DNA from: Granulicella sp. L60 | GTDB taxonomy: Bacteria; Acidobacteriota; Terriglobia; Terriglobales; Acidobacteriaceae | Reading direction: 5' to 3' | NCBI RefSeq assembly: GCF_009765825.1 | Contig: NZ_LMUR01000011.1 | Location: 62,001 to 126,000 of the forward strand | DNA: 64,000 nucleotides | Part shown: positions 25,424 through 34,845 of the stretch, piece after piece | How positions within the stretch are numbered: the first letter of the stretch is position 1 | Layout: each line of letters opens with the position of its first letter | Position numbers and translations under genes: made by a program | Notes under the pieces: model-generated | What the model was told of the DNA's origin: nothing | Databases searched by the model: none | The model's input: only the letters and a program-made list of their open reading frames with translations

Positions 25424-26665
25424 ATGAAGGCTGGTTATCTTTCTGAGTTTTTTACCGGCGTGGGGATGAAAACGCTGAGCGCGGTTGAGGCCGATCCCAG
25501 CCGCAGCCATCAGCACGAACTAAACGGCGCTCAACCCCTCATGCGGTTATTTGGTGAGGCTACTGGCAAGCATAGATACGAAGCGTTGTTCATCTACCTG
25601 AGTGACAGCGATGGGGAACCTGTCGTGGAAAAGGGGAGTCTTACCTGGTACGACGCTCGTGCCAAACACCCCACTCGCACGGAGCACCGTGCCTATTTTC
25701 CGACCAACGAAGTATCGAGACTTGCAGCCGAAGGCGATCTACTGCTCGTTGCCAAGCGACCTGATAATTCGCTGCTGGTTGTGATCGCTCAGGGCGGCTC
25801 GACGATCGCAAGCCAGGTGCAATGGCTATTCAGCGTTCAGCTCGAACATAAGGGCTTTTCCGTGCGTGAGGAGTTGGAGACCGAGCAGGACCGGATCCAG
25901 TTTGCCTCAGAGTTCATTCTTGAGCAGCTAGGTATCGAGCCGGACAATCCCGTTGTTGCTGAAAATTATCTTGATACGATGCTGGAAAAATTTGGCGGTA
26001 AGCTCCCAACGACCAATCTATTTTCGGCTTACGCGCGTGAGACAGTACCAGGACTCGATCCGGTCGCTGACCCCGACGCTGCACTACTCGGATGGATGGA
26101 ACGCGAGGAGATTCTTTTCCGCACTATGGAAAAACATCTCCTGGGTGATCGCCTGCAAAAGGGTTTCGCCGATGATGTCGATGGTTTCCTGGCTTTCTCC
26201 TTGGCTGTCCAGAATCGCCGTAAAAGTCGCTCCGGTCATGCTCTGGAAAACCACTTAGAGGTGATTTTCAACTCGAACAATCTTCGATATGAACGAGGGG
26301 TGGCGACGGAAGGAAAAGCTAAACCTGACTTCCTTTTTCCTGGCTCCAGAGAATACAAAGACGCCAATTACAACGCCGCGCTGTTGACAATGCTGGGTGC
26401 GAAAACTACCTGCAAGGACCGCTGGAGACAGGTTTTGGCTGAGGCGAAACGCATTGACCATAAGCATCTGCTGACACTCGAAGCGGCTATTAGCAGTCAT
26501 CAGACAGATCAGATGCAGGAACATAATTTGCAGCTCGTGATTCCACGTGGCCTCCATGAAACATTCACGCCAGCCCAACAGAGATCACTGCTTACCCTGG
26601 CAGGGTTTACGGCTATGGTTAGAGAACGGGAAGTTGCCGGGGCAACAATCGGCTTAGGCCAATGA
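25424..26665 (+). CDS. EcoRII-type type II restriction endonuclease
   Basis: A 413-residue nuclease, close to the 404 residues of EcoRII. The C-terminal half carries the EcoRII catalytic domain: HALENHLEVIFNSNNLRYER, KPDFLFPGSREYKDANYNAA and LGAKTTCKDRWRQVLAEAKR, which include the active-site tyrosine/lysine/arginine region. The N-terminal part corresponds to the effector domain that makes EcoRII need two sites. It follows the methyltransferase by 6 bp. The expected target is CCWGG, protected by the upstream enzyme; this is by family and not shown here. Confidence 0.93.
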   Translation: MKAGYLSEFFTGVGMKTLSAVEADPSRSHQHELNGAQPLMRLFGEATGKHRYEALFIYLSDSDGEPVVEKGSLTWYDARAKHPTRTEHRAYFPTNEVSRLAAEGDLLLVAKRPDNSLLVVIAQGGSTIASQVQWLFSVQLEHKGFSVREELETEQDRIQFASEFILEQLGIEPDNPVVAENYLDTMLEKFGGKLPTTNLFSAYARETVPGLDPVADPDAALLGWMEREEILFRTMEKHLLGDRLQKGFADDVDGFLAFSLAVQNRRKSRSGHALENHLEVIFNSNNLRYERGVATEGKAKPDFLFPGSREYKDANYNAALLTMLGAKTTCKDRWRQVLAEAKRIDHKHLLTLEAAISSHQTDQMQEHNLQLVIPRGLHETFTPAQQRSLLTLAGFTAMVREREVAGATIGLGQ

Positions 26666-26683
26666 ACATATGAGGAGAGATAG

Positions 26684-28252
26684 ATGGCTGGCCGTAAACT
26701 CGTAAATTTGGATGCAATGATCCCTCGTGCCGATTTCGCAATTCTCGAGGATGCTCCTGAAATGCCGACGAAAAAGGTCGATAGTATCGGCACTCGTGAT
26801 CTGCGACCTGACGGCCTTCTCCCGCTCCTTCGCAAGCCGGATTTTCAGCGAGAAACAAACCACTGGACACCCGAACAAACGGTGCTTTTGATTCAGTCTT
26901 TCGTTGATGAGGACCTGATTCCTTCGGTCATCCTCTGGCAGGCTCAGGGCTCCATCTTCGTAATCGATGGGGGGCATCGCCTCAGCGTACTGCGAGCCTG
27001 GATTGAAGATGATTACGGCGATAAAGCAACCTCGCAGGCATTCTTCGGTTTCAACATAAACGAAAACCAGCTTAAGGCAGCCAAGGAAACGCGACGGCTG
27101 GTAGAGAAGTCCATCGGTTCCTACAATGATTGGATAAAAAAGGAAGGTATCCAGCAGGATTTGCCACCAGCAGACCGGCGGCGTGTGGCTAGTGTCCGGA
27201 CTACTACGATTCCCATTCAGTGGGTCACAGGCAATGCGGAACGCGCTCAGGCCTCATTTCTCAAGATCAATACGAAAGGAACGCCCTTAGATGAGATCGA
27301 AATACTGCTCATCCGCAATCGCAAACGGCCCGCCGCTATAGCCGCAAGATCGATTATTCGGGCTGGCATGGGGCATAAATATTGGTCGGCCTTTAGTGAC
27401 GACAAAAGGAAGCAGATCGAAGCAAAAGCCAGCAAGTTATATGAAGTTTTATTTGAACCAGACCTTACATCCCCTGTTAAAACGCTCGACCTTCCTCTAG
27501 GTGGAGGGGCTGGCGTTCGTTCCGCACTAAAATTGCTCGTCGATTTCGTTATGGTTGCAAGTCGCAACCAATTGGGGGAACCAGAAAGAGTTGAGGATCA
27601 GGACGAAGACGAAACAGGCGATGAGACTATCAGCGTCCTGGACAAAGCACTGCGCCTCGCTGAACGAATTACTGGAGACGACAAAGGCAGCTTGGGATTG
27701 CATCCAGCAGTATATTTCTATGGCCCCACGGGGACACACTTTACCTCGCTGTTTATGGGGATATCGACACTATTTGCGCGAAAGCTGGTCAACAATGATC
27801 CAAGCTTCTTTCCGAAGTTCACCAAGGTTAGGAAAGATCTCGAAGTTGCCCTGCTTCAGCATAAGCGTCTAATCGCCGCCATCATTCAGAACACTCGAAG
27901 TGCGGGCCGAAACGACATGATCGCCAGTCTGTTAACTTCAATGATTGATTCGATCAATGCAGGCAATACGATCACGGAGCAAGGTCTGGTAAACAGTGCA
28001 GGCCTTGAAGGGAAAATATTTGTTGGCGAGGAACAGACGAAATCCAGCAAATTCACACCGGAAACACGCAGCGCCGTCCTTATCCGCGAAGCTTTGGCAG
28101 CCGCGTTACATTGCCCAATTTGCGGTGGTTATCTCGATCCGCAAAAATCCGTTTCATACGACCACATAACGCCGGTTCGGGATGGGGGCAAAGGCACCGA
28201 AAGCAACTGCCAGCTCGCTCACCCTTACTGCAATCAATCCATCAAACACTAA
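26684..28252 (+). CDS. DUF262/DGQHR-like protein with C-terminal HNH domain
   Basis: A 522-residue protein in the restriction operon. The N-terminal part has a ParB/DUF262-like motif (IFVIDGGHRLSVLRAW, residues 91-106) preceded by KPDFQRETNHWTPEQTVLLI and followed by ASFLKINTKGTPLDEIEILL. The C-terminal 46 residues form an HNH module with zinc-type cysteines (CPICGGYLDP, then SYDHITPVRDGG and HPYCNQ). This resembles GmrSD-type and related nucleases that cut modified DNA. It has a GAGGAGA ribosome site, follows EcoRII by 18 bp, and its stop overlaps the vsr start (TAATG). Its presence inside an EcoRII cassette is unusual. Confidence 0.8.
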   Translation: MAGRKLVNLDAMIPRADFAILEDAPEMPTKKVDSIGTRDLRPDGLLPLLRKPDFQRETNHWTPEQTVLLIQSFVDEDLIPSVILWQAQGSIFVIDGGHRLSVLRAWIEDDYGDKATSQAFFGFNINENQLKAAKETRRLVEKSIGSYNDWIKKEGIQQDLPPADRRRVASVRTTTIPIQWVTGNAERAQASFLKINTKGTPLDEIEILLIRNRKRPAAIAARSIIRAGMGHKYWSAFSDDKRKQIEAKASKLYEVLFEPDLTSPVKTLDLPLGGGAGVRSALKLLVDFVMVASRNQLGEPERVEDQDEDETGDETISVLDKALRLAERITGDDKGSLGLHPAVYFYGPTGTHFTSLFMGISTLFARKLVNNDPSFFPKFTKVRKDLEVALLQHKRLIAAIIQNTRSAGRNDMIASLLTSMIDSINAGNTITEQGLVNSAGLEGKIFVGEEQTKSSKFTPETRSAVLIREALAAALHCPICGGYLDPQKSVSYDHITPVRDGGKGTESNCQLAHPYCNQSIKH

Positions 28253-28719
28253 TGGATATTCATACCCAGGAGCAGCGCAGCCGAAATATGGCGGCAATCA
28301 AGGGTGCCAATACCAAGCCCGAAATGCGGGTGCGATCGGCGCTTCACTCAATGGGATTTAGGTTTCGACTTCATCGGAAAGACCTGCCCGGAAAGCCAGA
28401 TATCGTCTTGGCGAAACACCGAACCGTGATTTTTGTTCATGGTTGCTTCTGGCACTGTCACGACTGCAGGTGGGGCAGCGTGGTTCCTAAGACGAGGTCA
28501 GAATTTTGGGCAAAAAAGCGTCAAGGTACCACGGAACGGGATACTCGCAACATTACTTCGTTGAAAGTGGCTGGCTGGAAGGTTCTTGTGATCTGGGAAT
28601 GTCAGTCGCGCTCTAACGAAGTGCTTCGTGGCATACTTGCTTCGGCACTAAGCAAAGGAACGCCGACAGATCATCATGGTGACTCACAATGCGAACATCG
28701 TGATTTTGTCGGATGCTGA
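28252..28719 (+). CDS. vsr: Very short patch repair endonuclease
   Basis: A 155-residue Vsr endonuclease. The family motifs are clear: EQRSRNMAAIKGANTKPEMR at the N-terminus, LPGKPDIVLAKHRTVIFVHG with the catalytic Asp, GCFWHCHDCRW with zinc-type Cys/His, and ERDTRNITSLKVAGWKVLVI. Vsr nicks at T:G mismatches created by deamination of 5-methylcytosine in CCWGG-type sites, so it fits the methyltransferase two genes upstream. ATG 28252 overlaps the previous stop by one base. Confidence 0.95.
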   Translation: MDIHTQEQRSRNMAAIKGANTKPEMRVRSALHSMGFRFRLHRKDLPGKPDIVLAKHRTVIFVHGCFWHCHDCRWGSVVPKTRSEFWAKKRQGTTERDTRNITSLKVAGWKVLVIWECQSRSNEVLRGILASALSKGTPTDHHGDSQCEHRDFVGC

Positions 28720-28801
28720 ACAGATCGTTGTGTTGAAAAGCACGAGCGAACGCGTGCAAATTACGGCGCGCGGTTCTATTGATGATCCAACGACTCGATA
28801 G
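28676..28801 (+). CDS. Possible 41-aa small ORF overlapping vsr
   Basis: An ATG at 28676, inside the end of vsr in another frame, opens a 41-codon frame (MVTHNANIVILSDAEQIVVL...) ending at TAG 28799-28801. It fills most of the gap to the next gene. There is no known family and no strong ribosome site. It could be a remnant of a gene fused to this locus, or chance. Confidence 0.2.
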   Translation: MVTHNANIVILSDAEQIVVLKSTSERVQITARGSIDDPTTR

Positions 28802-28879
28802 TTAGAACGTGGCGGCATGAGTTATTTATCTATGCTGATGCATAGGCATTACCATTGCTGGGTATCAGAGAGGAATGAC

Positions 28880-29251
28880 ATGGCAGACGAGCGGAAGGCA
28901 TATTCGAGATACATCTTCAATCGTGGGCTTGCGACCCTTTGGAAGGGCGATCCGGCCACTCCTGGCGCGTTGTATCGCTCGATTGTGCTTACATCCGCTG
29001 ATTTCAACTCAACCGCTGCCGTATTCCAAGTGTTGGAACTCGAAGGCGCGGGTAATGGAGTTGAGAATGGCAAATTCGCCGGTCCGCAGGGTGAGCCGAA
29101 CATCTTGTTCGATCAGGACTTTGAGGGCATGGACGATGCCGCCAAGCAGTTCAATGTACTCGTCAAGGAAGCAGAATCTCAGGGGTTCAAGATGATGACT
29201 TTCTGGGACCAGATCGATTTTGAGGAAAAGCTGAAGGCGTCTAGGGCGTGA
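28880..29251 (+). CDS. Hypothetical protein, 123 aa, upstream of the large NTPase
   Basis: A 123-residue soluble protein (MADERKAYSRYIFNRGLATL, then GALYRSIVLTSADFNSTAAV). The C-terminal half has FDQDFEGMDDAAKQFNVLVK, vaguely like the end of a WGR-type domain, but I would not name a family. GAGAGGAA lies well spaced before ATG 28880. It sits in the same direction as, and 152 bp before, the 1782-aa NTPase and could be its partner. Confidence 0.6.
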   Translation: MADERKAYSRYIFNRGLATLWKGDPATPGALYRSIVLTSADFNSTAAVFQVLELEGAGNGVENGKFAGPQGEPNILFDQDFEGMDDAAKQFNVLVKEAESQGFKMMTFWDQIDFEEKLKASRA

Positions 29252-29403
29252 TGCGTGAGCATAGCGTTCGTATCGCTTGTCTAGTGCCGTCCCATCTCAC
29301 CGCACGCTACCCGGATATTTTCTAGGCCAAGCGAGTTCCATGATATATGGCAACCGACGAGGATTCTCCGAGATAATTGATTTGCCTAGCCGATGAGAAC
29401 GAT

Positions 29404-32400
29404 ATGGATAAAACTCCTCCCAAGAAACCGCCTCAACCGAAGAGTAGAACGAAGAGTAGTGTTCGCCCAAAAACAGGCGCTGCTAAGCGCTCTTTAGTTA
29501 ACGCTTCGCCGTCGAAGTCTATTGCCGCCAAGAAGCCAGCGAAAAGCGCTGCAAAGAAGCTCGCGAAGATCAAATCCACGGGCGGCTATGGATTCGGTTT
29601 TGAAGACAAGGTTGCCGGCCAGTTCTTAATAAGGATGTTGGATGGTGCTGAACCATTGAACATCAAAGGGGCTCAAATTCAGCGATTGAGTTTCCAGGTC
29701 GCAGCGAGCGGGTGGGTTCTGGACGATCAGCTCCTCGAACTTCGAAACGATGCTGGCCCCCTCTACTGTTCAGTCTCGGTGAAGAGTGCCGCTTATCTGA
29801 CAAAAGGTGGATTCAAGAGCGAATTTGTAGCCGACTCTTGGGCACAATGGTTTAAAGGAGGCCCCTTTGATCCGCAACGTGATTTTATGGCGCTTGCGGT
29901 TGGTCATCTCGCCGATGCCCCTTCGATTGCGTGGGAGGATATCGAGCGCCGCATTATCGACGGCGATCCACAGCATCTCGCCGATCAGCTCACGTCTACC
30001 GGCAGCTCTTCTGGCATAGAACGCAAGATTTTCAAGAGCCTCGGTGCGACACAGAAACAATCCCCTGACATCGACGTTGCTCGATTGCTAAAAAGGCTGC
30101 GCGTACGTCACTTGAGCGGATCAATTGATGTCACTGCCGCGAAAGAATGTACATCACTCCTCAAATTCGAGAAACCCGCCATCGGCAAAGATCTTTGGAA
30201 GGACCTCCTGAGTATCGCTTCGAAACTTCGGATGTCAGGCGGAACGATCACTGTTGCAGAACTGCTCAACGATCTGCGAAGTAAATATCAACTGAAGGAC
30301 CACCCAAACTTCAGGGCGTCTTGGCAAGGCACGAATCTAAACTCACGGTCAAACTGCGAATCCGTTCATTCTGTCGCGGGAGCCGACACTTCAGTCTCCT
30401 TCTCGGAAGCCGATGTTGAGCTGCTTGCGAATGCTAAAGCTGGACACGTCTTAGCTATCGTTGGGGATTCTGGAACCGGAAAGTCGTCTCTGCTGAAGTC
30501 TTATGTGACACCTCGGCTTGAGGATGTGAATCTCATCTGGCTGTCTCAAGACGAAATCGACAAACCGAATCAGAACCTTGTCGCGGCGTCATTAGGGATA
30601 GAAGAGCACCTTCCGGCGCTGATCGCACACTCCACGAAACCGGTTTTGCTCATCTTGGATGCCGCCGAACAATTCTCTCCGTTGGCGTTGCAACGTGTAT
30701 CTGAGATAGCGACTGCTCTAACGATCGCTCCCAATATCGAATATAGAGTGCTGCTTACAACCCAACCATCGCATTGGGCGCGAATTCGCTTGGAAGTGTC
30801 TTCATGGAATACGCAGGGAGTCCAAGAGTTGCTATTTACTGGAGCTCCATTCGAAAACGTCTTCGCAGCGGTCGCTCTAGACTCCGCTGCCCTTGCGCTT
30901 TTAGTACGGCCTGAGCTGCGACGAGTTCTGACCAATCTTGCGACGCTCGACCAAGTTCTGAAAGTCACCGCGGTCCAATCGACAGCTCCGACCAAAGGGT
31001 GGATCGGAGAAACCGAAATCATTGATTGGATCTGGACATCCTGGTCAGGAACAGATTCTTTGCAGTATCAGCGGGCAGGCCTAATACAACTGCTCGGCGA
31101 GCAAGACGCACTATACGGCCCGGTGATTCCGATGGCCAGAATCCCCTTCGAAGTCAAAGGCGTGCTTGCAGATTCTAAAGTAAGATCTCTGGCCACCACC
31201 AATTCGCATGGAGTCCGCTTCAGCCACGAGGTAGTGGGCGATTGGGCACGCTATCACTCCCTAAAAGGACACGGATCTGACCGCCCGACAAAGATACTGG
31301 AATACGTTAAAAGCCCGCGATGGATGCGAGCCATTCGACTCTATTCGCAGTCGCTCCTTGAACAGAATGAAGGCCTTTCGGAATGGGAAAAGGAGTTCGG
31401 AGCGTTTGGTTCAGGTGACAGTGACAACCAGATTGCGGCAGACGTGTTCTCCGATAGCCTCCTGCTCGCTACCAACTCACTTGAACTGCTGACAAGAGTA
31501 TGGCCTTCATTGATCGCCAACGAAGGAGCCCGGCTCAAGCGATTGCTGAAGCGAATTCTAGTTGTTGGTACGATTGAGTTGCCTTCCAATAAGGACTTTG
31601 GAGACGAGTTCGGTGATGCTGTCTCAATTCTGATGCGCTTTCCGATTTCCGCCTATTGGGACGGATTGTTGCAAGCTCTGTCGCTGAAACATGAAGAGGT
31701 TGCGCGGTATTGCGTCGAAGAGGCTGGTGAGCTGTGTGCGTTTTATCTCCGCACGGTACCGCCAGGCTTCGGTCGCCGTACGCTGGTTTCACGAATTGCC
31801 CTGAGTCTGGGCAAGCAAGCAAACAAAAATGCAACGGAGGACGGACGATACTCTTACGGCCACGGAGTCTCCCAAGTCGTCTTCGAGTCTTTACTGCGTG
31901 CGGCTCAGGAACTACCAGACGAAATCGACAACCTTGCTTTGATCTTTGCAGAGCGGAAGCCCGTCATCGAAGCAGAACAAAAAACCACCAAGCTCGTCTA
32001 TTCGACGGGGCTCTCAAGACGTATGTTCGGACGGAGGCGCAAACCTTGGCCTGATGGACCGAAGCGTCGCGTGGACGAACACTTTCGAGACGCGGTTCTT
32101 AAGACCGATGCATTACAACCTCTCATGCGCTCTAGGCCTGCGATTGCGCAAGAAGTTGTCCTGGCTGTTTGCATCGAGGAACCACAAGACGAAGATGACT
32201 ACAATAGTTCGCTCAGACTCGATGAGGGTGGCTTCGCCTTCTGGCACAACCATCTGCCGGCGATGTATTTCACCGGCCCATGGTTGATTTTCCTCAGAAC
32301 CTCTCCGACTTTCGCTCTTAAGACAATTATTCGCTTAGTAGACTTCGCTACGGACAGGTGGTTGCAGGGTTATCAGGCCTTTTCTAGGACTTCGGACAAA

Positions 32401-34752
32401 CCAGCCTACAGAATTCTGTTCAATGGATTCGAAAAAGAGTTCATCGGAGACGGCAACGTGTACAACTGGCACAGTTACATGAGTGACCGTTCCGTCGTCG
32501 TTGAAAGTGCTCTGATGGCAATAGAAAAATGGTTTTATGAGCGCCTCGACAAGAAAGAGGACATCTCAAAGGAACTGCATCAGCTCCTTACGGAATCGAA
32601 GTCTGCCGCCATTCTCGGTCTGCTCGTAGAAATTGGTCTATATAGCCTTGTTTTATTTGAAGGGCCACTGCTGCCTCTTTTTTCAAATGTGGATCTCTTC
32701 ATGACGCAACGATCAGCCGTTATGAACACAAGCTGGTCCTTCATGTTTGGGATCACCTGGGGGCGTTACGGTAAGAAGATAAGCGATGAAGTTCGTGCGT
32801 GGTACGAAATGCCGCATCGCCGCTACAGTCTGATGGAAGTCGCCCGCAGGTGCCTGATATTCCACCCTACCCTAGCTCCTCACATCGAGAGATTCCGCGA
32901 AGCTTGGGAAAAAGAGGCCGAAGAATTCAAGGGAGAAGACGGGTCTTGGCCGTCCACAACAGAGTACCTGTTTGCTCAGTTTACGAAGAGCAACTACGTT
33001 ACCCGCAATCTGGGTAATGGCCAGGTGGAAGTGGAATTGGTATTGAGCAAGGCGCTACAACAACGTCTCGATAGTGAGAGGAAACGTCCCGAACTAAGTC
33101 TCACAGCGTTCGGTCTGATCGGACGGGCAAGGAAAGCAATCGACCAAGGGGAGCACATCTCTCCCGACGAAGCACTTGCCACTTACGCACAGTTGCAAAA
33201 GATCATGGGTTCCGAGATGCGAGACGGTACCTTTGAGATCTACCGGCCAGATGCCGTTGCGGCGGGGATTGCGTTATTGATAACTGCAACCGGTGACTTT
33301 ATGGCCCATCATCCCGACATCGAATCCTTCTGCATCACCAATTTGCTGCAAGCCGCTGCAGAAGAAGTGATCTCAGATGATTTTGATTCTCCGAACTCGG
33401 TCACGGATGACGCTGATCTCTTTTTAGGCGAGGCCGCTTTACACCTCATCAAAGAAAAGAAAGGAACTCCAGAGCTCTGGCGGGTCCTGTTGCGGAGTGT
33501 ATTCGGTTATCGCTATGAAACGACAGAAAAGATCCTGCGAAAGGCGTATGCTTATCGCTCGATCAGCGAGATTCGCTTCTATGAGCTTTCCACCTCTCTG
33601 TTTCTCTGGGCAGTCGTTCGAGGGCCCGCATCCGCATTGAGTCATCGAAACGACGTACGTGGGCTTCAACGATATCAAGACCTTATGACAAGAAGATTCC
33701 TCCGCGGCTATTTCAAGTCTCGGGAATATACCGCTGAGTTTTTGCTCAGCTTGAACAATCGTTTCGCCAGAAAGACCCTAGTCGGTACTCCGAACTGGGA
33801 ATGGCATGAGCAGCGGGTTGGGCTATTGGCTGCAAACTCCTCTATGATCGGCAATCGAGAGCGGCTGCACCGACACGAAACCTACATGGATACCGAGGTA
33901 CTGTGTCATGGCTTTGGTTTCCTTTGCCTGTTCGAAGGCCTTCGTTCAGACGATGCTCCACAGCTTAGAAAGTATTTTCAGCTTCTCTTGGATCTGGAAC
34001 TGAGTGTTCTTCCGAACTCGCCGCAGGCCGATACTGCAGAATTTCAGAATCAGTATCAATTCGACGATTGGATGATGCCGGTGGCGGCTATCTACTATGC
34101 CACCCTGCCAAGAGCTGACGCTCTGCAAACAGTCGCAGAGCCCATCATGTCTCTCGGCGCAGGTGCCCACTACTGGATTTCCGATTTTCTGCAGGCTTTC
34201 CTGAGATACGCGCCGGGCCTATGCTCGTCGGACACCGAATTGGCGGATCGGTGGCGAGCTTTGATAAAGTTTGCCTCGACATCCCCGCGATGGGACTACG
34301 ACAAAGTTGGGCTCCGTTATTACCTGGAGCAACTGTATCGCGATCTTCTTGGGATTAGCGGCCATCCCTCCCGAGCCGCTGCCGCTGAACTAGCGGGAGC
34401 CTTGGCCATCCTTCGCCCAGAGCTGGAAGAGTGGTGTGACAGATGGCTCAAGGACGCTGATTTCAGTGCGCCTTTTGCCAGGTTCATAGGTTCGGTCGCG
34501 GCAGCGGATATGTTTGCTTTCGGCCTTGCAAGGTTGGCGGGAGTCCTGCCCGAAATCGACAAGCGGAACCGGCGCAAGACCGAACTAGATGAGGCGTTAC
34601 TCGTCGTTGTGCAGCAGGCTTGGAAAAGCCATCGTGTTCTGGTCCGGAATCCGGGATCCGCAAGCGATGCGTTTCGGAGAATTGTATCCTACCTAACTGC
34701 GCAGCTCTTGCCACAGGCCATTGATCTGCAATCAAAGATTGCCCTGGAGTAG
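29404..34752 (+). CDS. Giant nuclease-STAND-like NTPase, Avs-like layout
   Basis: A 1782-residue protein. Residues 1-58 are lysine/proline/alanine-rich and probably disordered. Residues 60-200 resemble a DUF4297/Cap4-type PD-(D/E)xK nuclease: E67 in GYGFGFEDKV, D107-D108 in WVLDDQLLEL and K127 in CSVSVKSA. The NTPase follows: Walker A GDSGTGKSS (354-362), Walker B VLLILDAAE (414-422), then, about residues 600-625, the HGVRFSHEVVGDWARY element common after STAND NTPases. Some 1150 further helical residues lack a known repeat and would be the sensor. No signal peptide or membrane helix is seen. The architecture matches Avs (AVAST) phage-sensing proteins, but family membership is inferred. ATG 29404 is preferred over the upstream TTG. 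Confidence 0.75.
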   Translation: MDKTPPKKPPQPKSRTKSSVRPKTGAAKRSLVNASPSKSIAAKKPAKSAAKKLAKIKSTGGYGFGFEDKVAGQFLIRMLDGAEPLNIKGAQIQRLSFQVAASGWVLDDQLLELRNDAGPLYCSVSVKSAAYLTKGGFKSEFVADSWAQWFKGGPFDPQRDFMALAVGHLADAPSIAWEDIERRIIDGDPQHLADQLTSTGSSSGIERKIFKSLGATQKQSPDIDVARLLKRLRVRHLSGSIDVTAAKECTSLLKFEKPAIGKDLWKDLLSIASKLRMSGGTITVAELLNDLRSKYQLKDHPNFRASWQGTNLNSRSNCESVHSVAGADTSVSFSEADVELLANAKAGHVLAIVGDSGTGKSSLLKSYVTPRLEDVNLIWLSQDEIDKPNQNLVAASLGIEEHLPALIAHSTKPVLLILDAAEQFSPLALQRVSEIATALTIAPNIEYRVLLTTQPSHWARIRLEVSSWNTQGVQELLFTGAPFENVFAAVALDSAALALLVRPELRRVLTNLATLDQVLKVTAVQSTAPTKGWIGETEIIDWIWTSWSGTDSLQYQRAGLIQLLGEQDALYGPVIPMARIPFEVKGVLADSKVRSLATTNSHGVRFSHEVVGDWARYHSLKGHGSDRPTKILEYVKSPRWMRAIRLYSQSLLEQNEGLSEWEKEFGAFGSGDSDNQIAADVFSDSLLLATNSLELLTRVWPSLIANEGARLKRLLKRILVVGTIELPSNKDFGDEFGDAVSILMRFPISAYWDGLLQALSLKHEEVARYCVEEAGELCAFYLRTVPPGFGRRTLVSRIALSLGKQANKNATEDGRYSYGHGVSQVVFESLLRAAQELPDEIDNLALIFAERKPVIEAEQKTTKLVYSTGLSRRMFGRRRKPWPDGPKRRVDEHFRDAVLKTDALQPLMRSRPAIAQEVVLAVCIEEPQDEDDYNSSLRLDEGGFAFWHNHLPAMYFTGPWLIFLRTSPTFALKTIIRLVDFATDRWLQGYQAFSRTSDKPAYRILFNGFEKEFIGDGNVYNWHSYMSDRSVVVESALMAIEKWFYERLDKKEDISKELHQLLTESKSAAILGLLVEIGLYSLVLFEGPLLPLFSNVDLFMTQRSAVMNTSWSFMFGITWGRYGKKISDEVRAWYEMPHRRYSLMEVARRCLIFHPTLAPHIERFREAWEKEAEEFKGEDGSWPSTTEYLFAQFTKSNYVTRNLGNGQVEVELVLSKALQQRLDSERKRPELSLTAFGLIGRARKAIDQGEHISPDEALATYAQLQKIMGSEMRDGTFEIYRPDAVAAGIALLITATGDFMAHHPDIESFCITNLLQAAAEEVISDDFDSPNSVTDDADLFLGEAALHLIKEKKGTPELWRVLLRSVFGYRYETTEKILRKAYAYRSISEIRFYELSTSLFLWAVVRGPASALSHRNDVRGLQRYQDLMTRRFLRGYFKSREYTAEFLLSLNNRFARKTLVGTPNWEWHEQRVGLLAANSSMIGNRERLHRHETYMDTEVLCHGFGFLCLFEGLRSDDAPQLRKYFQLLLDLELSVLPNSPQADTAEFQNQYQFDDWMMPVAAIYYATLPRADALQTVAEPIMSLGAGAHYWISDFLQAFLRYAPGLCSSDTELADRWRALIKFASTSPRWDYDKVGLRYYLEQLYRDLLGISGHPSRAAAAELAGALAILRPELEEWCDRWLKDADFSAPFARFIGSVAAADMFAFGLARLAGVLPEIDKRNRRKTELDEALLVVVQQAWKSHRVLVRNPGSASDAFRRIVSYLTAQLLPQAIDLQSKIALE

Positions 34753-34845
34753 AGACAGAAGAGCCGACCTGCACCTATCTCCGGCTCCAAGTGGTAGTGC
34801 CGCTCTGATCATGGCATGTATTCAAGTCCGACAACAGCGGAGCCC

